From contig BAYV01000002.1 of assembly GCA_000710935.1 (NCBI GenBank), positions 1 to 64,000 on the forward strand: a DNA stretch of 64,000 nucleotides, written 5' to 3'. Below the pieces are notes generated by a model, which had not been told where the DNA came from, searched no databases, and saw only the letters and a list, made by a program, of their open reading frames with translations. The DNA is from Iodidimonas nitroreducens. Lineage in GTDB: Bacteria > Pseudomonadota > Alphaproteobacteria > Sphingomonadales > Rhodothalassiaceae. Made by a program: the position numbers and the translations under genes. Position 1 is the stretch's first letter. Every line of letters starts with the position of its first letter. Positions 42,926 through 51,364 of the stretch are shown in pieces.

Positions 42926-43963
42926 TTAATGACCATGAACGGTATGCGCTTTCATCATGTCGGCAGGGGCAGATGCTGTGAGGGGCGCATCATCGGTAAA
43001 AAAACGCTGGCCAATGGGGGTGGTGCAGCAGATATCGCGAATGGTTTCGATGCTGTTGGACGAAAATTCTGATTTCCACCGTGCTGCCGCCGCCTGGGGA
43101 TCGCGCTGCAGCTTATAATGACTGCTGACCTTTTCATCCGTGATGGTGCTATCGATGAAGCGTTTCACCTGATCGGCAGGCGGCAGCCCCATATGATCGA
43201 GAATGGCGGCGATTTCCCGGTGGGGATGGATGGTCATGGCTTCATAATGGATGATTTTGGCCCGCTCATGGCTTTCTAAGGCAGCAAAAGCGGCATCATT
43301 GAAAGCGGCCCATTTCCAGGCCAGAATTTCCAGGGCATCCATAGCTTTGAAGCGCTCTTCGCTCAGCCCTTCGCGCTGGCCCAAGGGCGAATGCAGGATG
43401 GCGCTATAGGTGAGTTCGTGGCGCTTGCCATATTTGGCGATGCCGCGCAGCATCGATGCCACCTGCCCACAAGGATGGCGCACCAGAAAAATGGCTTTAA
43501 GCTTTGGGTCGGCATTCAGGCAAAGCCCTGCGCGCCCCAGCATATTCACGGTTTTGATCAATTGATGGGGCGATGTGCGCGATGATGGCTGGATAATCGG
43601 CCCGGCAAAGGCCATGCCGGGGATCAGGCGCTCCATACCCTTAAAGGCATAGATCTGGGCGCGCCTGAGATTGAAATGAAGGATATTTTCGCGCGCTTTG
43701 GCAAAAACCGGTCGGGTGCCCGTGGTGCGTACATCCCGGGCATGGCTCCAGTTTTTAAGATCGGCTGTCATTTGGCTCAGGGTGGATGGGGTGATGTCTG
43801 GAAACTGATCCACCCCCGGGGCATGGGCGATTTCCGGTTCATGCAGATAATGGATCAGGGGATGGCTATCGAGAATCTTGCCAAGCCATGTGGAACCCGA
43901 ACGCGGCGCGGCAAAAATCATCGTGCGCTGCCGCTGCGCCGGATCCGCTGGAATTGGGCTCAT
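42926..43963 (-). CDS. Sulfotransferase family protein (second type)
   Basis: This 345-residue PAPS-dependent sulfotransferase candidate has its 5'-phosphosulfate loop in MIFAAPRSGSTWLGKILDSH. A 3'-phosphate segment FLVRHPCGQVASMLRG (RHP-type) follows. The C-terminal half contains WAAFNDAAFAALESHERAKI and VKRFIDSTITDEKVSSHYKL. It is of the larger Sulfotransfer_1/3 type and is distinct from the shorter one at 40757. The ATG at 43963 lies ten bases after the upstream stop. The longer frame reaching 44059 would overlap the preceding gene. Confidence 0.87.
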   Translation of the reverse strand: MSPIPADPAQRQRTMIFAAPRSGSTWLGKILDSHPLIHYLHEPEIAHAPGVDQFPDITPSTLSQMTADLKNWSHARDVRTTGTRPVFAKARENILHFNLRRAQIYAFKGMERLIPGMAFAGPIIQPSSRTSPHQLIKTVNMLGRAGLCLNADPKLKAIFLVRHPCGQVASMLRGIAKYGKRHELTYSAILHSPLGQREGLSEERFKAMDALEILAWKWAAFNDAAFAALESHERAKIIHYEAMTIHPHREIAAILDHMGLPPADQVKRFIDSTITDEKVSSHYKLQRDPQAAAARWKSEFSSNSIETIRDICCTTPIGQRFFTDDAPLTASAPADMMKAHTVHGH

Positions 43964-43973
43964 TTCATAGGGC

Positions 43974-44666
43974 TCATTGTTCGGGGCTTTCGTCCGTGCT
44001 GGCCTTGGCCTGATCGGCTGCGGTTTTAGAGGGCGGATATTCCACAAGGAAATAGGCATAGCCCTTCATTTGCCCGGCGGCTTTCCAGCGGCGGCTGTTT
44101 TTGGAAATATAAACGCCCATATAATCAATAGGGGTGACGCCGCAGCGGATATCGCCATTGCGAAACCATTGCGCATCCCATGGGCCAAAAGCCCCAAAGG
44201 GGTGGGTTGATCCATCGCTCCAGGTCAGTTTTCTGAAATTGCACCAATAGCGCAGCCCGATCCAGGTATCGCCATGATATTCAATGGAACCCACATCCCA
44301 TTGTTCCAATATCCAATCATATAATTCGGGCGAATCGATCACCGCCAAACGGCCTTTTCTGCCGCGAAAATTCATGCTGCGGGCGGTTTTATTGGCGCGT
44401 TTCCAAAAGGAAACATTATGCCCATCCAGATTTCGCTGATCCCGCACAAGCTGATAATAATGCCCCGTGAGCGGGCTTTGCACCGGCGTCGATTCCCAAT
44501 AATCCTTACCCGCACTGATGGATGCATCAAGGGATTGCTTCCATTCCTGTGCTTCAGCCGGGCGCAGGCCATGGCCGATCAGCACAAACAGGCAGAAAAG
44601 CACGATCAGAACACGATAGGATTTGAAGCAGGGCATTAAGAAAGAAACCGGCATTTCGTGCGACAT
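43974..44666 (-). CDS. Secreted or membrane-anchored C-type-lectin-like domain protein
   Basis: This 230-residue protein has an N-terminal hydrophobic segment (VLIVLFCLFVLIGHG) that ends near AEA|QEW, a signal peptide or anchor. The rest resembles a C-type lectin fold: GHYYQLVRDQ, GRKGRLAVIDSPELYDWILE (compare the G-H/R-L-A-x-I motif of lectins), TWIGLRYWCNFRKLTWSDGS (WIGL and WSDG), and a second Cys in GDIRCGVTP. MGVYISKNSRRWKAA and YAYFLVEYPP complete the domain. A carbohydrate-binding role in the envelope is inferred. GGAG is seven bases before the ATG. It is the first gene of the leftward sulfotransferase-flippase unit. Confidence 0.72.
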   Translation of the reverse strand: MSHEMPVSFLMPCFKSYRVLIVLFCLFVLIGHGLRPAEAQEWKQSLDASISAGKDYWESTPVQSPLTGHYYQLVRDQRNLDGHNVSFWKRANKTARSMNFRGRKGRLAVIDSPELYDWILEQWDVGSIEYHGDTWIGLRYWCNFRKLTWSDGSTHPFGAFGPWDAQWFRNGDIRCGVTPIDYMGVYISKNSRRWKAAGQMKGYAYFLVEYPPSKTAADQAKASTDESPEQ

Positions 44667-44916
44667 CTGACATCTCCATGACAGAGCTTTAGCGCAATAT
44701 ACACTGTAAAATCTGCAGATTAAAGTCAGGCTCATGAATTTCCCTTGCCAAGACAGGAAACCGTCTCCCTTTAGCCCTTATTTTCACATTTAATCTTAGA
44801 CAATAAGAGGATAGCGTCTACCCTCATGTCATGAGCAGATGATATAAACCGACTATGGTGAAAACATGATGATGTTTTTCGTCATCCTGTACGAATGAAC
44901 AAGCGATCAAACTGCC

Positions 44917-46233
44917 ATGAAGGGGATAAACGCCAGAATGCGATCGATGACCGGGGAAGATGGGTATTCACTTGTCGCGCAGGGGCGGTCTATTCCGCGC
45001 CCTCATATCCCTGTGGCACCGGTGCCCAAGCTTGCCCCTTTATTAAGACTTGGCCCTTTATGGGGCGGGCGCGGTGATATGGTCGCATCGCCCTTTGATT
45101 TCCCTCATAAACGGGCTGTGAAGGATGGCCGCAGCGCCATTTATCAGGCCCTGCGTCTTGCCGGAATTGGGCCGGGTGATGAGGTTCTGGTGCCCGATTA
45201 TCATTGTATCGCGATGATCGTGCCGATTCTGGCCCTAGGGGCGCGTCCGGTTTTTTATGCCATCGATGCAGAATTGATGGCCCAGCCCGATGCCATTCGG
45301 CCGCAGATCAGCAAGGCGAGCAAGGCGCTTTTGGTGGTCAATTATTTTGGCTTTCCCAATCGTCTTGCAGCCTGTGCCGAATTATGCCGAGCCCATGGCC
45401 TGATGATGATCGAAGATTGCGCCCATAGCCTTTATGGCCGCAGCGATGGCCAGTCTTTGGGTAGTTTTGGCGATTATTCGATTTGCAGTATGCGCAAATT
45501 TTTGCCGGTTCAGGATGGCGGGCTTTTGGCATCGGCGCATCATCCCATCGATCTGCCCCCAGCCCCAAAAATAGCATGGGGGGGGGCTTTGCGGTCTTTT
45601 GCATCTTATGCCGCCTCGCCCGCTAATCGGGGGGCTTATGCCCTTTTCGGGCTGGCTTGGGCGGGGGTGAAGCGCCTGATCCCGAATGTTCGCGCGGCCC
45701 CTGATGAAGATTTCGCTCATGAAGATCTAGCGTCGGCAAGCGAGCAGCCAAAGTCTCCGCCATCAAAGTCTCCGCCTTCTGGTCTGCCCTCTGGTTTGCC
45801 CTATGGCTTTGATGCTCAAAGGGCGGGGGAGGGGGCTGATTTCGGTGCGGGTTTCTGGTTGCGGCAGGTGGATCGCCGCGCCCTTTATCGGCGGCGGCGG
45901 GCGCATTATCAGGCCATCATTGCGGAAATTTCTCCTTATGACAGCAAGATCATTCGCCCTTTGAAGCCCCATCTGGATGAAGATATGGTGCCCCATATGG
46001 TGCCTTTGCTGGTGGAAGATTTATCGCAGCGCTTTCGGGCCATGGAAGATGCTGCCCTGCCGATGCAGCGCTTTGGCCAGTTTTTATGGTCAGGCGAAGG
46101 GCAAAAGCCAGGCTTGGCGGCTGATCGCCTGTCGCGCCATTTGATCCAGATCCCTTGTCATCAGGATCTGACGGCCCGGCAGCTCGATGATCTGCTGGGT
46201 CTGTTGCGGCGGCTTTTTGGGGGGCGGTCCTGA
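44917..46233 (+). CDS. DegT/DnrJ/EryC1/StrS-family aminotransferase-like protein
   Basis: This 438-residue PLP-dependent enzyme relative probably aminates a keto-sugar or related precursor. The DegT fold is visible as FPHKRAVKDGRSAIYQALRL, GPGDEVLVPDYHCIAMIVPI and LMMIEDCAHSLYGRSDGQSL. The Schiff-base region is SFGDYSICSMRKFLPVQDGG, whose Lys takes the place of the usual Lys in SFHxxK. An insert rich in Ser and Pro (about 265-295) is unusual. The start is uncertain: ATGs at 44938 and 44947 are also in frame. It is the first of three coupled rightward genes. Confidence 0.8.
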   Translation: MKGINARMRSMTGEDGYSLVAQGRSIPRPHIPVAPVPKLAPLLRLGPLWGGRGDMVASPFDFPHKRAVKDGRSAIYQALRLAGIGPGDEVLVPDYHCIAMIVPILALGARPVFYAIDAELMAQPDAIRPQISKASKALLVVNYFGFPNRLAACAELCRAHGLMMIEDCAHSLYGRSDGQSLGSFGDYSICSMRKFLPVQDGGLLASAHHPIDLPPAPKIAWGGALRSFASYAASPANRGAYALFGLAWAGVKRLIPNVRAAPDEDFAHEDLASASEQPKSPPSKSPPSGLPSGLPYGFDAQRAGEGADFGAGFWLRQVDRRALYRRRRAHYQAIIAEISPYDSKIIRPLKPHLDEDMVPHMVPLLVEDLSQRFRAMEDAALPMQRFGQFLWSGEGQKPGLAADRLSRHLIQIPCHQDLTARQLDDLLGLLRRLFGGRS

Positions 46234-47444
46234 TGGCCCAGCCTTATGATCCCATATCCGCGCCATCCATGATGGCCGATGATCCGGCAAAGCCGTTGGT
46301 TTTCAGCCTTTTATCCCATGCCGAATTCTGCAAGGCCCCTTGTGCCCATTTATTTGAAACCACGCCCAAATTGGGATTTTACGGCAGCAAAGCCTGGCAT
46401 GATGTGGTGTTTGATCATGGGCTTTCGGAAGGGGGTGATGTTTCATGGCTGGTCGCCCATGAAGGGAAGCATGATGGCGACCCTGATCAGATGGGGGCGG
46501 TATGGGCGGCGATACCCTTCCAGGTGATACGCGGCGGCCCCCGGCAATGTTTTGCAAGGATTTTGCAATCCCCGGCGTCGTCTTATATGTCGGAATTCAG
46601 CCTGCTTGCGCGTGATGGGGCCTTATCGCAGGCGGTGTGCGATGGCATGATCTCAACCCTGAAAAAGATGATCGGGCCGGATATTTATCTGATCGAAAAG
46701 CTGCGCGGGGATGAGCCTGCTTTTCAGGGCTTGCGGCGGGCTTTTCAAAATGTCGGGCTGGTGATGCGGGAAAAATTTGTGTTTGCCAATTGGCGACATC
46801 CTATCCGTGGCCTGTCTTATGAGGCTTATATGGCCAGCCGCAGCAAGAAACACCGCAAGAATATCCGCCGCTACACGAAAATGCTGAAAGATCACCCCGC
46901 ACCGATGCGCTTTCAGCTGCTGTGTGGCGATGATCCTTCATTGCCTGCGATGTTTCAAGATTATCTCAAGGTCTATGATAAAAGCTGGAAACCCGATGAA
47001 GGCAGCCCTGATTTTGTCACGGCTTTGGTGGAAATCGGGGCCGCTTCGGGGGCTTTGCGCCTTGGCTGCCTTTATCTTGATGATCAGCCGGTGGCCACTA
47101 AGCTTGCCTTTGTGAAAGATGGCATTCTGGCGCAATATAAAACCGCCTATGATCCCGCCTTTGCCCATTTTGGTTTGGGCACGGTGATCAATCATCTGTT
47201 TTTCAGCGAAATTCTCGATGCGGAAAGGATCGAGGAACTGGATTTCGGCAATGGGGATGAGCCACATAAAAGCAAATGGGCCGATGAGCGGATCGAACGC
47301 TGCGGGTTGATTGCTTATGATGATCGCCATCTGGCCGGTTTTTTATCCAATCGCCTGAATTGGCTATCGCAAAAAGCCAAATCCTTGCGGCTGCAATCGG
47401 CTGGCCATCGCAAAAATCCCGATCCGCAGACAGCCGATGAATGA
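46233..47444 (+). CDS. GNAT-fold FemAB/CelD-like acyltransferase
   Basis: This 403-residue protein belongs to the FemAB/BcsL-type GNAT group. The diagnostic parts are SYEAYMASRSKKHRKNIRRY (the basic helix in the middle), LRLGCLYLDDQPVATKLAFV and ILAQYKTAYDPAFAHFGLGT, then IEELDFGNGDEPHKSKWADE. The start codon shares one base with the stop of the aminotransferase (TGATG), so translation is coupled. A role in N- or O-acylation of an amino-sugar made by the neighbour is a reasonable inference. The donor is unknown. Confidence 0.8.
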   Translation: MAQPYDPISAPSMMADDPAKPLVFSLLSHAEFCKAPCAHLFETTPKLGFYGSKAWHDVVFDHGLSEGGDVSWLVAHEGKHDGDPDQMGAVWAAIPFQVIRGGPRQCFARILQSPASSYMSEFSLLARDGALSQAVCDGMISTLKKMIGPDIYLIEKLRGDEPAFQGLRRAFQNVGLVMREKFVFANWRHPIRGLSYEAYMASRSKKHRKNIRRYTKMLKDHPAPMRFQLLCGDDPSLPAMFQDYLKVYDKSWKPDEGSPDFVTALVEIGAASGALRLGCLYLDDQPVATKLAFVKDGILAQYKTAYDPAFAHFGLGTVINHLFFSEILDAERIEELDFGNGDEPHKSKWADERIERCGLIAYDDRHLAGFLSNRLNWLSQKAKSLRLQSAGHRKNPDPQTADE

Positions 47445-47456
47445 AAGGCACAGGCT

Positions 47457-49238
47457 ATGAATGTTTTATCGGGTTCTCATGCGCTTCAGGGGCTTGGGGG
47501 TCTTCTAGCGCTTGATCATGATGGGGCGGCTTTTGATCAGGCGCGCGCCGATGATTATAGCGTGGGGCTGGTGGGCTGGGTGATCTGGCCCGATCAAAAG
47601 CTTCAGGCCCGCGCCCGCGCCGAGGGAGAGGCCCGGGCTTTTCTTGAAGCCGTGCGGCAATATGGGGCGCAGGTTTTTCGCCATATGGAGGGGGCATTTG
47701 CCGCCTTTTTCCATGATCATCGCGAAAACAGCACAAGCATCGCCATCGATCATGCCGGGCAATATCGCCTGTTCTGGATGCCCTATCGCGGTGGGTTTGT
47801 TTTTTCCAGCCGCCTATCGGTTCTGTCATCTCTGCCGGATTTTGCCGCCAATCTGCGCCCGGAAAGCCTGCATGATTATCTTTTTTTCTATACCACCTTA
47901 TCGCCCAACAGCCTTTATGCCGGGGTTGAAAAGCTGCTGCCCGGCCATGCCATCCGCTTTCATCAGGGCCGTGCCGAACCCCAGCCATTTTGGCAGATGC
48001 CCTATGCCACAAGCCTTGCCGACCCATCGCCCCGGGGTTTGTCGGATTTGGCCCAAAAGCTGTATGATGGGCTTGATGGCGCGGTGGAGCGGTCTTTGGA
48101 AAGCGCCCGATCGCCCGATGTGGGCAGCTTTCTTAGCGGCGGGCTTGATAGCAGCACCATCACCGGATTGGCGGCGGCGCATCATCCGGGGTTTAAAAGC
48201 TTTACCATCCGATTTGATGATCCGCGCTATGATGAAGGGCCTTATGCACGGCTTGCGGCACAGCGTTTTCACACCGATCATCATGAACGCCTGATTGAGC
48301 CCCATGAGGTGGTGGGGGTGATGGATCAGATCGCAGCCTACACCGATGAGCCTTATGGCAATACGTCCGCCATTGCCGCCTATTATTGCGCCATTGCGGC
48401 CCGGGATGCGGGGGTGAAAGTGCTTTTGGCGGGGGATGGCGGGGATGAAATCTTTGCCGGCAATGAGCGCTATATCGATGTGCGGCGCTATGATGTTTAT
48501 GGTAAAATCCCCGAACCTTTGCGGCGGTTTTTGCTTGATCCTTTGCTGGCCTCGAACCGGTTGGATCCGCTGCCCTTTCTGGGGAAGGCGCATCGCCTGA
48601 TGAAGCGCTATCATCTGTCTTTGCCCCGGCGGATGTTTGCCGATTATCATCCCTTTCAGAATTTTTCCGCAGGCGATGTGGCGGGCCCGGCGCTTTATGA
48701 TCATTTCAGCCGCGCCAATCCCCTCAAAAGCGCTGAATCCATCTATGAGGCGGGGCAATCTGGCGATCCGGTGCAAAGAATGATGGCGCTGGATCTGCAT
48801 CTGACCATCGCCGATAATGATCTGGTGAAGGTGAACAGCATGTGCGCCCTGGCGGGCATCGATGTGCGCTATCCGATGCTGGATCGGCCCTTGATGGAAT
48901 TGGCGGCCAGCATCCCCATGGATGTGCTTTTGGCGGATGGGCGCTTGCGGGGCTTTTTCAAGCGCAGTTTTGCCGCGCTGTTGCCGACCGAGATCATCGA
49001 GAAGAAAAAGCACGGCTTTGGCCTGCCGTTTCAGGTCTGGGTTCTCGATCATCCCGATTTGGCGCACAAGCTTTTGGATACATTGGAAGATCTGCGCCAG
49101 CGTGGGCTGTTTACCGATCTTTATATCGATGCTTTGCAACATGCGGTGCGGGGCGGCGGGGCCCGCAATCTTTTGGGCAATGCCTGGGATGCCACCATGC
49201 TTGAATTATGGATGAAATCCCATCCCACGTCTTTTTAA
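47457..49238 (+). CDS. Asparagine-synthetase-like protein lacking the catalytic N-terminal cysteine
   Basis: This 593-residue AsnB-family protein has a recognisable glutaminase-like fold at the N-terminus, but the residue after Met is Asn (MNVLSGSHAL), not the Cys nucleophile. The HRGPD and YNGEIYN motifs are also absent. The synthetase domain looks intact: PP-loop VGSFLSGGLDSSTITGLAAA, VKVLLAGDGGDEIFAGNERY and DVRYPMLDRPLMELAASIPM. It probably adenylates a carboxylate and uses free ammonia or another nucleophile, as in beta-lactam-synthetase-type relatives; this is inference. AAAGG precedes the ATG. It is the last of three rightward genes. Confidence 0.82.
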   Translation: MNVLSGSHALQGLGGLLALDHDGAAFDQARADDYSVGLVGWVIWPDQKLQARARAEGEARAFLEAVRQYGAQVFRHMEGAFAAFFHDHRENSTSIAIDHAGQYRLFWMPYRGGFVFSSRLSVLSSLPDFAANLRPESLHDYLFFYTTLSPNSLYAGVEKLLPGHAIRFHQGRAEPQPFWQMPYATSLADPSPRGLSDLAQKLYDGLDGAVERSLESARSPDVGSFLSGGLDSSTITGLAAAHHPGFKSFTIRFDDPRYDEGPYARLAAQRFHTDHHERLIEPHEVVGVMDQIAAYTDEPYGNTSAIAAYYCAIAARDAGVKVLLAGDGGDEIFAGNERYIDVRRYDVYGKIPEPLRRFLLDPLLASNRLDPLPFLGKAHRLMKRYHLSLPRRMFADYHPFQNFSAGDVAGPALYDHFSRANPLKSAESIYEAGQSGDPVQRMMALDLHLTIADNDLVKVNSMCALAGIDVRYPMLDRPLMELAASIPMDVLLADGRLRGFFKRSFAALLPTEIIEKKKHGFGLPFQVWVLDHPDLAHKLLDTLEDLRQRGLFTDLYIDALQHAVRGGGARNLLGNAWDATMLELWMKSHPTSF

Positions 49239-50113
49239 GGCTTCATCCAGCCTTTGATATGGGCGATCAGATCATCCAGCGCGCCGGGCTCGGAAAAGGT
49301 GTGATCGCTTTGGGGCAGGTGAAGGCTGGTTAATTTTGGGCCCTTGATGGCGGATTGCCAAAGCTTCAGGCTTTCCGCCTCTTTTTCAAATTCCCGCGCC
49401 ACCAGATCATGGCCACTTTTCACCAGCATGATCCGCCCACTGAAGGCGGCCAGCGCCCCCACAAGGCGTTCGGGCAGGGGTAAGTCATCTTGGGATTGAT
49501 AGCCTGCCGAAGTGCCCATGAGCCCGCGCAGCTTTTTATAGAGAAGGGCGGGAAATTCGCCCAGATTGACCTGCCCTCGGATCAGCCGCGACCAGAAGTC
49601 CCGATGAAACAGGCGTTTGGCATAATAATGTTTGATCAGCGCGGTTTCATGGCTGCTTTCGGTACGCACCCATGGGTTCATCAAAATCAGACCGGAAATC
49701 CGCGCATCGCGATGGGCATGAAAGGCCGCCGCCGAGGCCCCATCGCACAAGCCGCATAAAACAACGGATTGCAAGGCGGGCTGATGATCAAAAAACCAAT
49801 CGATGGCCAGATGAATATCGTCATCAAGGGCTTCGAATCCGGGATTTTCGCCTTCGCTATCGCCCATGCCACGGCAATCAAAGCGCAAAACCGGCACGCC
49901 ATGATCGCTTAAATCCCGCGCCATCGTCACAAAAGAGCGATGCGCCCCCACCCGATATTGCGGCCCGCCCACCACGATGATCAGCCCGATGGCGGATGGC
50001 GCATCGGGGGGGCGGTGGCTGATGGCGATCAGGCGCTGGCCTTGGCACGCTAGGATATGGGCGCTTTCCCGCATGTGATGGGGGGTCTGTTTTGCGCTTT
50101 GCTGCCGGTTCAT
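49235..50113 (-). CDS. Alpha/beta hydrolase 1, exosortase A system-associated
   Basis: This 292-residue cytoplasmic alpha/beta hydrolase has the strand LIIVVGGPQYRVGAHRSFVT. PVLRFDCRGMGDSEGENPGF follows (the G-D-S-x-G of this family). The nucleophile elbow region is SVVLCGLCDGASAAAFHAHR, where Cys or Asp stands near the usual GxSxG position. The late His is in LPQSDHTFSEP. Pairs of such hydrolases with an acyl carrier protein are typical of exosortase A loci. The ATG overlaps the stop of hydrolase 2 by ATGA. The substrate is unknown, perhaps a thioester or ester on the polysaccharide precursor. Confidence 0.85.
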   Translation of the reverse strand: MNRQQSAKQTPHHMRESAHILACQGQRLIAISHRPPDAPSAIGLIIVVGGPQYRVGAHRSFVTMARDLSDHGVPVLRFDCRGMGDSEGENPGFEALDDDIHLAIDWFFDHQPALQSVVLCGLCDGASAAAFHAHRDARISGLILMNPWVRTESSHETALIKHYYAKRLFHRDFWSRLIRGQVNLGEFPALLYKKLRGLMGTSAGYQSQDDLPLPERLVGALAAFSGRIMLVKSGHDLVAREFEKEAESLKLWQSAIKGPKLTSLHLPQSDHTFSEPGALDDLIAHIKGWMKP

Positions 50114-50943
50114 GGCGATGCCGCCTCGAAAGCGGTGATGATCTGATCCACCAATAGGGGCGCGCCATCGGGTTCGGTCTGCGCCCAAACGGCCTCTTCG
50201 CGCGCATGGGAAAAATGCAGATTGGGGCCCTGCCAGCTTTCGGGAATACGCGCCAGGCTAAGGCTTTCATCGATGGGCTGCAATCCGGTTTCAATCCAGC
50301 AGATGGGCAGATCGGGCGGCGGTGGCAGGGCTTCAAGGGATTGCCCGCACAGGCTTTTGGCCAAAGCGGGGGCGAGATCATAGCCCCCCACCCGCACCGG
50401 GATGTGTTGTTCTAAAAGCCGGGATTTGAGGGCGGCCGTGGTTTCCCGTTCGCCCTGAGCCATGGCTTGAGCCACCCTTATGCGCAAAAACCGGGTAAGG
50501 AAGGGATCACCCGCCACAACCGGCTGAACCAGCAGCAGGCCTGCGGGTGTGAAACCCTGCTTTTGCAAGGCTGCAGCGAGCAAAAGCGCCCCGTTGCGGA
50601 TGCCACACAGCCATAAAGGGGTGCCAAGGGCCGCCATATCGCGGATCATCATCCGCAGATCATCAAGCCATATCGACCAATCGGCATCGATAAATCGGCC
50701 CGCACTATCGCCGGTGCCATAAAGATCAAAAATCCGGGCGTGCACGCCCTTTTTAGCAAGGGCAGAGGCGAGCCCCCGCATCATCAGGCGGCTGCGGTTC
50801 ATTTCTTCGGCAAAAGGCGGGATGATCAAAAGCCGGGCCCGGGGTGCAAGATCTGCGGGCTGGCAATCAAGGCAGAAAAGCGGCCCCGATGGACCATCGA
50901 GGAAAAAAACATCCAAACTATGATCGGGGTTTTTCCGGGCCAT
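50110..50943 (-). CDS. Alpha/beta hydrolase 2, exosortase A system-associated
   Basis: This 277-residue alpha/beta hydrolase opens SLDVFFLDGPSGPLFCLDCQ and has ARLLIIPPFAEEMNRSRLMM at the oxyanion region. ARIFDLYGTGDSAGRF is the family's G-D-S-A-G motif. TPLWLCGIRNGALLLAAALQ lies where the nucleophile elbow is expected, but with Arg-Asn in place of Ser, so catalysis in the classical way is doubtful. It lies between the acyl carrier protein gene (ten-base gap) and hydrolase 1 (ATGA overlap). A TTG at 50979 could extend the N-terminus into the carrier protein gene; the ATG at 50943 is preferred. Confidence 0.82.
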   Translation of the reverse strand: MARKNPDHSLDVFFLDGPSGPLFCLDCQPADLAPRARLLIIPPFAEEMNRSRLMMRGLASALAKKGVHARIFDLYGTGDSAGRFIDADWSIWLDDLRMMIRDMAALGTPLWLCGIRNGALLLAAALQKQGFTPAGLLLVQPVVAGDPFLTRFLRIRVAQAMAQGERETTAALKSRLLEQHIPVRVGGYDLAPALAKSLCGQSLEALPPPPDLPICWIETGLQPIDESLSLARIPESWQGPNLHFSHAREEAVWAQTEPDGAPLLVDQIITAFEAASP

Positions 50944-50953
50944 CGGGTCTGGA

Positions 50954-51205
50954 TCAGGCGGCCAGCTTGTGATCGACAAAATCGCTCAGGCTGCCGACAG
51001 TTTCAAAAACGCTGCCATTGATTTCATCATCTTCAAACAGAATATCGAATTGGTCTTCGATGGCTGCCACCACAGTGACCACCGCCATGGAATCGAATTC
51101 CGGGATATCGCCCATCAGCGGGCTTTCGGGGCCTAAAGATTGGCCGCGTTTACCAAGTCCCAATGTGGATGTGAGAATGTCCACGATGGCCTGTGTCGTT
51201 CCCAT
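50954..51205 (-). CDS. Acyl carrier protein
   Basis: This 83-residue acidic carrier protein has the phosphopantetheine attachment site in IPEFDSMAVVTVVAAIEDQF (DSM in place of the common DSL). The usual third helix FEDDEINGSVFETVGSLSDF follows. GGAG stands nine bases before the ATG. It heads a leftward unit with two exosortase-associated hydrolases and lies opposite a GNAT-AMP ligase-PLP decarboxylase unit. Together these suggest that a carrier-bound acyl or aminoacyl group is made for transfer to the polysaccharide (inference). Confidence 0.9.
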   Translation of the reverse strand: MGTTQAIVDILTSTLGLGKRGQSLGPESPLMGDIPEFDSMAVVTVVAAIEDQFDILFEDDEINGSVFETVGSLSDFVDHKLAA

Positions 51206-51364
51206 ATGCCCGGCTCCGTGATTATGCAAAGGATGATCTTGACGATACTAAGGATGTGGTAGCTTGGCTTTAAGAAATTGTCTAGATAACACTATAGACT
51301 GGTGAAACAAGATTGGCTTTGGCCGTAAAACACCAGAACCAAAGTGCGATGAAGGGGGCTTTTG

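Noticed and set aside
44870-44895. Inverted repeat GATGA...TCATC before the DegT-type aminotransferase gene as an operator or terminator
   Set aside because: The arms are only about five bases with mismatches and there is no T-tract; such pairs are expected by chance in GAT/ATC-rich DNA.
47898-49142. Open frame of 414 codons on the minus strand
   Set aside because: It lies fully opposite the AsnB-like gene, and its translation is rich in Ile, Gln, His and Arg with no domain. The codon bias here leaves antisense frames open.
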